13,838 nt of DNA from JBFXEO01 sp050180015 (lineage in GTDB: Bacteria; Bacteroidota; Bacteroidia; Bacteroidales; Tenuifilaceae): NCBI GenBank assembly GCA_050180015.1, contig JBFXEO010000060.1, positions 1-13,838 on the forward strand. The letters run 5' to 3'. A model generated the notes under the pieces. It worked only from the letters and a program-made list of their open reading frames with translations. It did not search any database and had not been told where the DNA came from. Below are positions 1-6,960 of this stretch, piece after piece (the stretch's first letter is position 1; every line of letters begins with the position of its first letter). Made by a program: the position numbers and the translations under genes.

Positions 1-32
1 AGTAAGATAAAGCCTATTTTTTTGAGTTGCAT
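1..32 (-). CDS. Possible start of the next gene, cut by the left edge
   Basis: An ATG at 32-30 on the minus strand opens a frame that reads MQLKKIGFIL and runs out of the window. A short basic stretch followed by hydrophobic residues would suit the start of a signal peptide or membrane anchor. It lies about 65 bases after the stop of the SpoIIE-type phosphatase gene on the same strand, so it could be the next gene of that operon. Only ten codons are visible, so this may be chance. No function can be proposed. Confidence 0.3.
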   Translation of the reverse strand, partial: MQLKKIGFIL

Positions 33-97
33 ACACTCTTATGTTTTTACTGTAAAAGGTTCGATGAATATGGAAATTATCTTCAAATATCTCAGGA

Positions 98-2005
98 TTA
101 AACATTAATAGGTTTACCGCTGAGCCGAAACCCTACAACCAGCACATCATCTATTGCACCGTATTCCTTTCCCTTCCATTCGTCGAGGGTTGTTTCCAAA
201 ATTTCCTGCTGCTGAATCATTGGTAGCTCATGTATTTTAAGCAGCAGCTCTTTAAATCTTTTCGACGAAAATTTTTGTCCATTGGCACCGCCAAACTGAT
301 CGATAAATCCATCGGAGAAAATGTAGAAACAGGTGGGGGAGTCGATATTTATGGTGTGTAAAGTAAACTCTCTTTTTTCTTCTTTCTGTAAGCCTCCAAT
401 CGGGACCGGATCGCCTTTGATATGGAATAGCTCACCATTTTTGATGTAGTAAAGCGGATTTTTTGCTCCGGCGTATTCGAGGGTTTGCCCGTTATTGGTA
501 ATATGGCAGAGGGCCATATCCATACCGTCGCGGCTGTCGTTGTTTTCCTGTTTTAGAAGATACCTTACGTTGCGGTGCATCTCGTTTAGTACCATGTTTG
601 GGGTTACAATTCCACTCCGGGTGATGGTATCGAGTAGGTTCAACCCAATCATCGACATGAATGCGCCCGGGACTCCGTGACCCGTACAGTCAACTGCGGT
701 AATCAGAAATCCCCCGGTTTCGGCAGAAGTCCCCGGGAGGTGGATGAAATGTCGGTTTGCCTTGGTTTTTTTTACGTTATTGCCCGTGTAGCCCGTGAGC
801 CAGTAAAAATCACCGCTAACAATTTCACGGGGCCGGAAAAGTATAAACGCGTCGTTTATGGCGGATACAAGCATGGTGTAGGTTGGTAGCAATGCTTCCT
901 GAATACGCTGTGCATAGTTTATACTGCTGGTAATATCGCGGTTTTGCTTTTCAATATGCTGTAATGCCAGCATTAGCTCTTTACCCTTGGCTTCAATTAA
1001 ATCCTTTTGTTGGGAAATTTCATGGTTTTGTTTCTCTAACTTTTCGTTGGAGCGTTTTTTCTGTATGTAATGGTAGGCTATAAGGCCTGCAATGCCAAGG
1101 GTTGTAAAAATTATAAGGATAAAAATATTCCGGGCCAATCGTTGGTTTTTAATGGTTGCCTCCTGCAGGGCTTTTTCTTTATTCAGCAGGTCTATTTTCA
1201 TCTGCTGCTCCTGGGTTAGCTGTTCTGTTTTGGTCAAACTATCCGACACTGTTTTCAACGCTTGCTTTTTTGCCAGAAGTTCTTGTGCTGTTAACTCCTG
1301 CTGATTTTTTATTTCCGAGAGTTGGTTTTGGGCCTGGTTTACCAGCTGTTTGGCTTCGGCCTCCTTTTTCAAAACTTCATCGCGCTGTATTTTCCTGCTG
1401 AAGGCAGTGTAAAGCGAGAAGTACTCGGCTGATTTATTTGCATCGCCAATTGTATCGTAAAGTTCTGACAGCAACGAGTAGGTGTTGCGTAAAAGTTTGG
1501 CGTCGTTTATTTCACGGGCAATGCCGTTGGCCTCTTCGGCCAATTTTATGGCTTGCTTCGGTTGATCGGAGTCCTTGTAGGCGTTGGCAATGTTAATCAG
1601 GGTTGATGCGATTTCGGGTTTACGGTTTTGCTGCCGGTTAATGGTAAGGCATTTTTCAAAGTTCGCTATTGCCTCGGTGTAGTTTTCCTGATCAATCCCA
1701 AGCATCCCCACATTGGTGTATAAAATTTTGAGGGCATTCTGGTTCCCAATGCTCTGGCTTAGGGTAATTGCCCTAAGAAAGATGTTTTTAGCTTCAGCAG
1801 GATTCCCGTTTACCCAGTACGTTGTTGCCGATTTGGTGTATAACGATATTGCGGAGCTGAAATCGCCCGATGATTCCAACTCCTTTGCCAAGGTCAGGTT
1901 TTCCTGCAATTCTTTTTGTAAGGCGGGAGGTAGGTTTTTTGTTTGCGATGAAGCCAAAAAACAAAAAAAGGTAAAAATGCCAACGGCTAAAATCCTTCTT
2001 ATCAT
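98..2005 (-). CDS. TPR-containing SpoIIE-type PP2C serine/threonine phosphatase, membrane anchored
   Basis: This 635-residue protein likely removes phosphate from a Ser/Thr-phosphorylated partner. In order it shows a signal peptide or N-terminal anchor (about 1-21), TPR-like helical pairs (about 40-205), a Gln/Lys/Glu-rich coiled coil (about 205-290), a transmembrane helix (about 293-314), a second coiled coil (315-355) and a SpoIIE/PP2C domain (about 360-630). Metal-binding PP2C motifs are intact: VSGDFY (396-401), VDCTGHGVPGAFMS (438-451), DGMDMA (493-498), SDGF (564-567) and DDV (619-621). The TPR half should be periplasmic and the phosphatase cytoplasmic. It starts 12 bases after the stop of the SiaC-like gene, so the two are probably cotranscribed. 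By analogy with SiaA acting on SiaC in Pseudomonas, the SiaC-like neighbour is the probable substrate; that is inference. The family call is firm. Confidence 0.93.
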   Translation of the reverse strand: MIRRILAVGIFTFFCFLASSQTKNLPPALQKELQENLTLAKELESSGDFSSAISLYTKSATTYWVNGNPAEAKNIFLRAITLSQSIGNQNALKILYTNVGMLGIDQENYTEAIANFEKCLTINRQQNRKPEIASTLINIANAYKDSDQPKQAIKLAEEANGIAREINDAKLLRNTYSLLSELYDTIGDANKSAEYFSLYTAFSRKIQRDEVLKKEAEAKQLVNQAQNQLSEIKNQQELTAQELLAKKQALKTVSDSLTKTEQLTQEQQMKIDLLNKEKALQEATIKNQRLARNIFILIIFTTLGIAGLIAYHYIQKKRSNEKLEKQNHEISQQKDLIEAKGKELMLALQHIEKQNRDITSSINYAQRIQEALLPTYTMLVSAINDAFILFRPREIVSGDFYWLTGYTGNNVKKTKANRHFIHLPGTSAETGGFLITAVDCTGHGVPGAFMSMIGLNLLDTITRSGIVTPNMVLNEMHRNVRYLLKQENNDSRDGMDMALCHITNNGQTLEYAGAKNPLYYIKNGELFHIKGDPVPIGGLQKEEKREFTLHTINIDSPTCFYIFSDGFIDQFGGANGQKFSSKRFKELLLKIHELPMIQQQEILETTLDEWKGKEYGAIDDVLVVGFRLSGKPINV

Positions 2006-2017
2006 GTCAGAAATTTA

Positions 2018-2392
2018 TTATTCGGGAATGAAATTCACCTGAAGCGATGTCATGTGGGCAAATTCTACACCCTCATCAATTATATCCTGATCTTCAACTT
2101 TATGGTGCCAGTTAAGTTCCACCTGATAGCCCTCCCTGCGTATTTTTTCGAAATGGCCAATTAAATCCAGCAGCTTCTTTGATGATGATGAGTTCAGGTA
2201 CTCTAGCTTTAGGTTAATAACCGAGAGCGGGCGCGGAGTTTTTGCATAGCTGATTATGTACTTTTCAAGGGGTCTGTAAAACTCAATGGCATCTTCGGGT
2301 AACGATTTTCCCTTAATCTCAAAATGCCCATTATCGCCATCTGCTATGATTTGTGGGGAGTCTATTTTCCCCTCGATGAACAGCTGATCCAT
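2018..2392 (-). CDS. SiaC-family regulatory phosphoprotein (DUF1987)
   Basis: This 124-residue cytoplasmic protein matches the SiaC/DUF1987 family in length and pattern: an N-terminal strand pair, the central stretch LEYLNSSSSKKLLDLI (63-78) and a C-terminal strand. In Pseudomonas aeruginosa SiaC is phosphorylated by the kinase SiaB and dephosphorylated by the PP2C phosphatase SiaA, and the unphosphorylated form activates the diguanylate cyclase SiaD. The acceptor there is Thr68. Here the equivalent place is a run of four serines (68-71), so a serine is the likely acceptor (inference). The next gene downstream, 12 bases away, encodes a SpoIIE-type phosphatase, which supports the pairing. No SiaB-like kinase and no GGDEF protein is seen in the window. 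Upstream (2393-2622) I see no clear promoter motif. Confidence 0.88.
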   Translation of the reverse strand: MDQLFIEGKIDSPQIIADGDNGHFEIKGKSLPEDAIEFYRPLEKYIISYAKTPRPLSVINLKLEYLNSSSSKKLLDLIGHFEKIRREGYQVELNWHHKVEDQDIIDEGVEFAHMTSLQVNFIPE

Positions 2393-2622
2393 TGTGTGGT
2401 TGGTTTATAGTTTTTAAACGTGAAGATATTTTAAAAGTTCCACCCTATTTGTGCTATGTTTACACCAGTAGCGGGTACTGTGCTGTGCGGGAATATGTTA
2501 CTGTTTATTGTTACCTCCGATTTCTATGGTTTAATTGGTCAAGGAGCAGCGGGTAACAAGTAAAGTACGGCCGCGGAAGTAATCGAGCGTATATATCAAT
2601 ATTAACTTTTGACGGATTAAGG

Positions 2623-3027
2623 CTACTTCCAGGTGCCGATTATAATTCCCATAGTTGTAAAAACAGTAATAAGATAGCCTCCATTGACAAGAATGTACTT
2701 TAACGGTCGTTTTTCGAAAAGCGATACCACGGCCAACCCCATGGCTACCAACAACCCTACTAGGAAACCTGCGGTAATACCATACTTTACGCCGTTATGT
2801 CCAATAGAAAGAGCCATGTCAAAGGCCATAATAAACGATAGGATGAACGAAAGACCAAAAATACGAGGAGTGTTCCTTTTTTGGACATCCTCCCGGCTAA
2901 AATTGTTCGATTCCATCCAGCTTTTCTCAAAAATAGAGTACCATACACCTCCAATTATAAACATGGATAATGCTGCTATCAGAACTGCCATCCAGTTTAC
3001 GTTTTGTATTGCTGTGCTAAAATCCAT
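2623..3027 (-). CDS. DUF1761 family membrane protein
   Basis: This 134-residue integral membrane protein has four hydrophobic segments at about 12-32, 55-75, 80-101 and 112-131. The first contains INW-like and GGVWYS motifs (VNWMAVLIAALSM, then GGVWYS at 26-31), characteristic of DUF1761. The family's function is unknown to me. The frame is open much further upstream, to 3237, but I chose the ATG at 3027. The protein then begins as family members do, and a TATATTTG box (3059-3066) lies about 30 bases before it. The upstream extension is Arg/Cys-rich and looks non-coding. The gene is a single unit, divergent from birA. Confidence 0.82.
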   Translation of the reverse strand: MDFSTAIQNVNWMAVLIAALSMFIIGGVWYSIFEKSWMESNNFSREDVQKRNTPRIFGLSFILSFIMAFDMALSIGHNGVKYGITAGFLVGLLVAMGLAVVSLFEKRPLKYILVNGGYLITVFTTMGIIIGTWK

Positions 3028-3058
3028 AGTTTTTGAGTTTTGGTTTATGTTTAAAGGA

Positions 3059-3066
3059 CAAATATA
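3059..3066 (-). promoter_or_regulatory. Bacteroidota -7 promoter box for the DUF1761 gene
   Basis: The minus strand reads TATATTTG, an exact match to the TAnnTTTG -7 consensus. It would place the transcript start near 3052, giving a leader of about 25 bases. No TTTG -33 box is seen 19-21 bases upstream, so the promoter may be weak or assisted. Confidence 0.5.
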
Positions 3067-3362
3067 AACTTTGTATGATTTATTAACCATAGCTGCTTCC
3101 AAAAAGTCTGGTTTGCTTTTCACATGCCTTGGTTGGTTTTTCAAGTCGCGAAACCTGGGTTGATTCCTGCCTGGGCAAACACAGATACAACCGCAGCTCC
3201 GTTTAATGCAAGCGAGGCTACGCCGTTGGCGTTGCAAAAGAATTTGTACCCATTACCCATTTGGGTATAAGCTGATTGTGCGCTCTGATAAACGTTGGCG
3301 TTGTCATGTTTTCAGGTTACGGTTGTTATTGTACCATAAGCAGGTTTTTGCCGTAATAATGC

Positions 3363-3370
3363 TAACTTTG
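3363..3370 (+). promoter_or_regulatory. Bacteroidota -7 promoter box for birA
   Basis: TAACTTTG fits TAnnTTTG exactly and lies 35 bases before the birA ATG, predicting a leader of roughly 28 bases. A TTTTTG run is nearby (3345-3350), but only 12 bases upstream of the box, too close for a -33 element. Confidence 0.5.
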
Positions 3371-3405
3371 CGATATTATTCAGGTGCATAAAGGGACAAG
3401 ATATT

Positions 3406-4143
3406 ATGGATTTTACAGTTAAGTGGTACGACGTGGTAAAATCAACCAACGATATTTGCATGCAGCAAGCAAAAATTGGGGCGGACGAGGGATTGGTCGT
3501 GGCGGCGTATTTTCAGGAGCAGGGCAGGGGACAGCGTGGAAATACCTGGGAGAGCGAACCGCACCAAAATCTTACGTTTAGCATTCTGGTTCGTCCGGTA
3601 TTTCTTGGGGTGGAGGAGCAATTTTTAATATCAAAGGTGATTGCTGTTTCCGTTTGCGATTGGATTGGGGCACATTTGCCCGGCGGCAAGGTTGCCATTA
3701 AGTGGCCCAACGATATTTACATTGACAACTCAAAGGTGGCGGGCATTCTTATCGAGAATAGTTTCAGCTCATCGCGGTTGGATTTGTCCGTTATTGGGGT
3801 TGGAATCAACCTGAACCAAACACACTTCCCGGGCGATTTGCCAAATCCTACATCAATGCTGCTGGAAGCCCAGAAATTGTTTAACATAACCTCATCGCTC
3901 GATGAGGTTATCAGCTGCTTTAATGCGCGTTACGCCCAGCTGCAAAGTGGCGATACGGAAATTCTCAGCTCCGATTACTTCGGCAGGCTTTACCGGCGCG
4001 ACATGTACTACACCTATATGGCGAATGGTGATGAGTTCAGGGCTCGCATTGTTGGCGTGAAACCCACCGGCGAGTTGATTCTGCGAACCATCGACGGTAA
4101 AGAACGATTCTTTGCGTTTAAGGAGCTCTCGTTTGTGATTTAG
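3406..4143 (+). CDS. birA: Biotin--[acetyl-CoA-carboxylase] ligase, short form without HTH
   Basis: The enzyme activates biotin with ATP to biotinyl-AMP and attaches it to a lysine of biotin carboxyl carrier protein, in the cytoplasm. The 245 residues show the family motifs: the STND start of the catalytic domain (13-16), the adenylate-binding loop GRGQRGN (40-46), KWPND (99-103), KVAGIL with the biotin-contacting lysine at 110, and GVGIN (131-135). The last 45 residues match the small C-terminal SH3-like domain. There is no N-terminal helix-turn-helix, unlike Escherichia coli BirA, so this form should be an enzyme only and not a repressor. The gene stands alone between a divergent DUF1761 gene and a convergent SRPBCC gene. 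Confidence 0.95.
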   Translation: MDFTVKWYDVVKSTNDICMQQAKIGADEGLVVAAYFQEQGRGQRGNTWESEPHQNLTFSILVRPVFLGVEEQFLISKVIAVSVCDWIGAHLPGGKVAIKWPNDIYIDNSKVAGILIENSFSSSRLDLSVIGVGINLNQTHFPGDLPNPTSMLLEAQKLFNITSSLDEVISCFNARYAQLQSGDTEILSSDYFGRLYRRDMYYTYMANGDEFRARIVGVKPTGELILRTIDGKERFFAFKELSFVI

Positions 4144-4243
4144 CTTGCTTGTTTAATAGGCTCAACACCCACGGAGTTAAGCAAATGCCCACAGAACTTG
4201 CCGAAGCGTACTATACACCTGAAAGATAGGGTAAACCTAACGG

Positions 4244-4651
4244 TTAAATGGAGTTGAACGCTGCCGCAATTCCGTCGGCCAGGGCATTGATGCCTTCCTC
4301 CAGCTTCTTGTTAAGCATCATTTTCATCATCATGTTGAGTTCCGCCTTAATGGTAATTTTCATGCGGCTTTCGTACGGGGCAACCTCCTTGAGCTGAATC
4401 CAGAGAAAAAATGGCATAGGGATTCTTTCGTCACCGCTATACTTGATGGTTTTATATTCTTCTTTTTCAATAATCCTAAATCCTACTGGCCCCATTCCCT
4501 GATAGCTGAAACTGCAGCTGTTCTCATCGGCCTGCCAGTTTTCAACCTTGTCCTGCGCAAGCGGAGCTAGGTTTCTAAAATCGGAAAGTACTCTAAAAAT
4601 ATCCTCGGAACGTTTATGGATTTCGGCTATTTTGCTCTCGAAAGTTGTCAT
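4244..4651 (-). CDS. SRPBCC (START-like) family protein
   Basis: This 135-residue soluble protein has the helix-grip pattern of SRPBCC polyketide cyclase/START-like proteins. It begins with FESKIAEIHKRSEDIFRVLS, the usual strand plus paired short helices, followed by alternating strands (about 45-105) and a long Met/Leu-rich C-terminal helix (about 106-133). Such domains bind hydrophobic ligands in a cleft; the ligand cannot be read from sequence. I chose the ATG at 4651. The frame can be extended five codons to a TTG at 4666, but ATG followed directly by the first strand is more likely. It is convergent with birA, with 100 bases between the stop codons and no strong terminator hairpin there. 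Confidence 0.75.
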   Translation of the reverse strand: MTTFESKIAEIHKRSEDIFRVLSDFRNLAPLAQDKVENWQADENSCSFSYQGMGPVGFRIIEKEEYKTIKYSGDERIPMPFFLWIQLKEVAPYESRMKITIKAELNMMMKMMLNKKLEEGINALADGIAAAFNSI

Positions 4652-4825
4652 AGTTAATGTTTTCAAATTGGTACAAAGAAAGTAAAAGTTTGGATTTTGA
4701 TAAAATTAACTTGATGTACAACCAGGAGCTTTTTTTATATCTGGTGTATGGCTACATCAAACTATCGCCATTTATACCTAGCTATTACCGTAAGACAGAA
4801 AACGAACTGCTGTCAACTATATTGC

Positions 4826-4833
4826 TATATTTG
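4826..4833 (+). promoter_or_regulatory. Bacteroidota -7 promoter box for the lipoate ligase gene
   Basis: TATATTTG matches TAnnTTTG exactly and ends 16 bases before the ATG at 4850, so the predicted leader is only about 10 bases. No -33 TTTG is found at the expected distance. Confidence 0.5.
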
Positions 4834-4849
4834 TAAAAACTAAACGGCC

Positions 4850-5830
4850 ATGCTTCGAGTGTTGCACCAAAAATCAAACAATCCCTACTTCAATATTGCC
4901 ACTGAAGAGTATTTGCTAAAGCATAAAACCGATGACTATTTTGTGCTGTATAGAAACAACCCTTCGATTATTGTAGGTAAGCACCAGAACACCAATGCCG
5001 AAATTAACCATAGCTTTGTAGAAGTTAATGGTATTCCGGTAGTCCGAAGGTTAACGGGAGGTGGTACAGTTTACCATGATCTGGGCAATATTAACTTTAG
5101 CTTTATTGTAAATGGTGTTGAGGGGCAACTGGTTGATTTTTATCGTTATACAAGCCCTGTTATAGATATTCTCAATGGTTTTGGGGTTAACGCTTACCTT
5201 GGGGGTAAAAACGATATTCGCGTTGGCGATAAGAAGATTTCGGGAAACGCTGAGCATGTTTACAGGAATCGGGTGCTGCATCACGGGACGTTGCTCTTTC
5301 AGTCGAATCTTGAAACGCTAAACGAGGCATTGAGCGTAAATTTTTCAAAGTATAGCGATAAGGCTGTAAAGTCTGTTCGTAGCGCAGTGGCAAATGTGTC
5401 CGATATTTTTTCTGATCCGGTGGATATTAACTTCTTTGAGGAAGTTTATACCGGATATATACACAACATTTTCCCGGAATGTGAAGATTTCTGCTTGTCT
5501 GAGGCCGATATATCCGCAGTTGAAGCATTGGTTGCCTCTAAGTATGGCACGTGGGAGTGGAACTATGGTTACTCTCCATCCTACCGGGTCAGCAACGAGG
5601 TCGATTCCATATCCGGGAAGCTTATGCTGACGGTAATTGTTTCGAATGGTTATATCGACGATGTGCAAATTTTAAATGCGGATTTTTTTCAGGGTGTTGC
5701 GGAAAAATTAAAGCGATTACTGATTGGTAAAAAGCATCGGAAAGATATTATTGCACAGCAACTGGGTTGCTGTGAAGCCGAGCTTGCAAAGAAAGTAAAA
5801 CTTACCGATTGGGTTGATTCCTTTTTCTAG
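4850..5830 (+). CDS. lplA: Lipoate--protein ligase
   Basis: The enzyme joins lipoic acid through lipoyl-AMP to lysines on the E2 subunits of 2-oxoacid dehydrogenases or on glycine cleavage H protein. The 326 residues carry the LplA signatures: RRLTGGGTVYHDLGN (66-80), the catalytic lysine in KKISGNA (Lys129) and HHGTLL (144-149), followed by the C-terminal accessory domain (from about 240) typical of full-length ligases. It should salvage free lipoate in the cytoplasm. It is a single gene. Its stop lies only 11 bases from the stop of the convergent small exported protein gene, leaving no room for a terminator between them. The start is supported by the -7 box 16 bases upstream. Confidence 0.93.
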   Translation: MLRVLHQKSNNPYFNIATEEYLLKHKTDDYFVLYRNNPSIIVGKHQNTNAEINHSFVEVNGIPVVRRLTGGGTVYHDLGNINFSFIVNGVEGQLVDFYRYTSPVIDILNGFGVNAYLGGKNDIRVGDKKISGNAEHVYRNRVLHHGTLLFQSNLETLNEALSVNFSKYSDKAVKSVRSAVANVSDIFSDPVDINFFEEVYTGYIHNIFPECEDFCLSEADISAVEALVASKYGTWEWNYGYSPSYRVSNEVDSISGKLMLTVIVSNGYIDDVQILNADFFQGVAEKLKRLLIGKKHRKDIIAQQLGCCEAELAKKVKLTDWVDSFF

Positions 5831-5841
5831 TTTCTAAACAA

Positions 5842-6393
5842 TCACTTTTTTTCGCCTTCTTTTGGAGGATCAATGCCGTAGGCAATTCCTTCGTAAAGGT
5901 GGGTGGGAACCTCCTTGTAGCCACCTCGGGTTTCACTTTTTGTAATTAGTACGTACAAAGCACCCATGGCGGCGGCTTTACGTTGCAGGCGAATTCTTGC
6001 ATTTTTTTCAGCAGCTTTGGCCGTTTTGCTACTTTTCCCCGATTTCGCGCTAACCTCGCCGTATGCGTATAAACCTTCTACATCGGCAGGATTTTCTGTA
6101 ATAATTATTGCCTGGAAATTACTGGCATCAATTTCTTGAAATGCCATACTATTGAATGCTTCAATTCTACCAGTGCTGTATTTTATTTTGTGAATTTGTT
6201 TACGGGTAATTTCCTCGAGGGTTTGCGGATCGGCTTTATAGTAGGTTATTTTAGATGTACCAACACTTTGTACTTTACCAATAACTTTTTTACCACTTAC
6301 AAGTATTATCGTATCACGGTTTATTCCGTCTTCCTGAGGGTAGCCGGTCATGGCAAAGCCACACAATGCAGCAATTAGCAATAGCTGTTTCAT
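5842..6393 (-). CDS. Small exported protein of unknown function
   Basis: The 183-residue product starts with a signal peptide (MKQLLLIAALCGFAMTG, then YPQ). Next comes a beta-rich segment DTIILVSGKKVIGKVQSVG (27-45) followed by a stretch ending in KQIHKIKYSTGR, a pattern seen in many secreted Bacteroidota proteins where a short domain describes a modified or converted property. A basic linker rich in Lys, Ser and Ala (about 115-132) leads to a C-terminal part with RLQRKAAAMGALYVLI (135-150), which resembles small envelope proteins with an A-rich helix before a strand. I do not recognise a function. The frame runs to 6480, but the ATG at 6393 gives the signal peptide and has a TACCTTTG box about 25 bases upstream. 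Confidence 0.75.
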   Translation of the reverse strand: MKQLLLIAALCGFAMTGYPQEDGINRDTIILVSGKKVIGKVQSVGTSKITYYKADPQTLEEITRKQIHKIKYSTGRIEAFNSMAFQEIDASNFQAIIITENPADVEGLYAYGEVSAKSGKSSKTAKAAEKNARIRLQRKAAAMGALYVLITKSETRGGYKEVPTHLYEGIAYGIDPPKEGEKK

Positions 6394-6417
6394 GAAAAAT
6401 GTTTTATTGGTACCTTG

Positions 6418-6425
6418 CAAAGGTA
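6418..6425 (-). promoter_or_regulatory. Bacteroidota -7 promoter box for the small exported protein gene
   Basis: The minus strand reads TACCTTTG, matching TAnnTTTG. It lies inside the longer open frame upstream of the ATG at 6393, which argues for the shorter start. No clear -33 box. Confidence 0.5.
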
Positions 6426-6543
6426 ATACCATTTTGTTAAAAGTTCTTTTGGTTGAAACGAAGAATACCTCCGTGAGCATACGTGGTTTTGTTCTTTAAA
6501 GTTATACCTACCCTGTTAAGTTGCTGTTAATGGCTGGCCAATG

Positions 6544-6879
6544 TTAGTTCCCGTTGCATACAAAAAAGAACGACAGCGATATTAGCAGTAGTTGCCTGAA
6601 TGTTGACGCCGCAGTTAAACTCGGAAGTGGTACGGCCAAATGGTAAACCAGTATTAACCCAATACCCAGTGCCGAGAAAACAGTTAGCGTTTGCTTACCC
6701 TGAAATCCGCCAACAACAAAAAGTGCCGATAGTATAAGCATTACCAGCGAAAGATAAAAGTTTAAGCTTTCAGGATTTATTGGATTTACGCCCTTAATGT
6801 TGCTAGCGAATATGTACGCTGCAAAGGTTAGCCGTAAAAGCCACGTGGCAATTGGCAATGCTTGTTTAAATGGTTTCAT
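6544..6879 (-). CDS. Small four-helix integral membrane protein, function unknown
   Basis: The 111-residue product is almost entirely hydrophobic, with probable membrane helices at about 8-26, 40-58, 64-84 and 90-108 and an asparagine-rich external loop between the first two. Size and layout recall small DoxX-like or TMEM-like bacterial membrane proteins, but no diagnostic motif is present. The frame can be extended 16 codons to an ATG at 6927, but that start would lie upstream of the transcript start predicted from the promoter at 6929-6960. The ATG at 6879 is therefore preferred. The gene is divergent from the acyltransferase gene, with 63 bases between the starts. Confidence 0.65.
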   Translation of the reverse strand: MKPFKQALPIATWLLRLTFAAYIFASNIKGVNPINPESLNFYLSLVMLILSALFVVGGFQGKQTLTVFSALGIGLILVYHLAVPLPSLTAASTFRQLLLISLSFFFVCNGN

Positions 6880-6903
6880 GGGTGTGAGTTCAGAAGTTAA
6901 ATT

Positions 6904-6911
6904 TAATTTTG
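6904..6911 (+). promoter_or_regulatory. Bacteroidota -7 promoter box for the acyltransferase gene
   Basis: TAATTTTG matches TAnnTTTG on the plus strand, 31 bases before the ATG at 6943. Its predicted transcript start (about 6918) lies within a few bases of that predicted for the opposite strand. No TTTG is seen at -33. Confidence 0.45.
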
Positions 6912-6928
6912 TAGCCTTAATTATCAAT

Positions 6929-6960
6929 CAAAGGTATTAAAGATGATGGATAAACTCAAA
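6929..6960 (-). promoter_or_regulatory. Complete -33/-7 promoter for the minus-strand membrane protein gene
   Basis: The minus strand shows TTTG (6960-6957), 20 bases of spacer and TACCTTTG (6936-6929), a full match to the Bacteroidota promoter. The -33 box lies inside the first codons of the acyltransferase gene on the other strand. The predicted transcript start is near 6922, giving a leader of about 43 bases to the ATG at 6879. Confidence 0.6.

Larger units (their letters stand above)
3028..3405. other. Long divergent intergenic region with a GC-richer block
   Basis: These 378 bases separate two divergent genes and hold a -7 box at each end. The middle (about 3120-3311) is richer in G and C than the other gaps here. 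It contains a repeated CGTTGGCGTTG (3224-3234 and 3293-3303), a tandem TACCCAT (3247-3260) and the palindrome TACCCATTTGGGTA (3254-3267). A minus-strand frame from 3311 to 3141 is open with natural-looking codons, and within it is a 39-residue ATG ORF (3260-3141). I recognise no protein in it. It could be a gene remnant, a small gene or a control region. Confidence 0.4.

Noticed and set aside
1092..1401. Plus-strand open frames inside the phosphatase gene
   Set aside because: They lie opposite the coiled-coil coding part of a well-supported gene, are rich in Cys, Phe and Trp, and match no family.
2466..2480. CAGTA-GCGGG-TACTG hairpin in the gap between the SiaC-like gene and the DUF1761 gene
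   Set aside because: The stem has only five base pairs with no T-run, and such small hairpins are expected by chance. The rest of this 230-base gap shows no promoter motif or gene I can support.
3028..3237. Upstream extension of the DUF1761 frame to an ATG at 3237
   Set aside because: The extra 70 residues are Arg- and Cys-rich and unlike the family, and a good -7 box lies inside them. The internal ATG at 3027 fits better.
3144..3269. Plus-strand frame with GLIPAWAN followed by NASEAT, resembling the start of an SOS-associated peptidase (HMCES/YedK)
   Set aside because: Only a few residues agree, the catalytic Cys and the FYEW-like segment are missing, and the frame stops after about 40 codons. 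The minus strand of the same bases looks equally coding-like, so this is not evidence.
4220..4243. AACC-TAAC-GGTT hairpin between convergent birA and the SRPBCC gene as terminator
   Set aside because: A four-base stem is too weak, and there is no T-run on either side.
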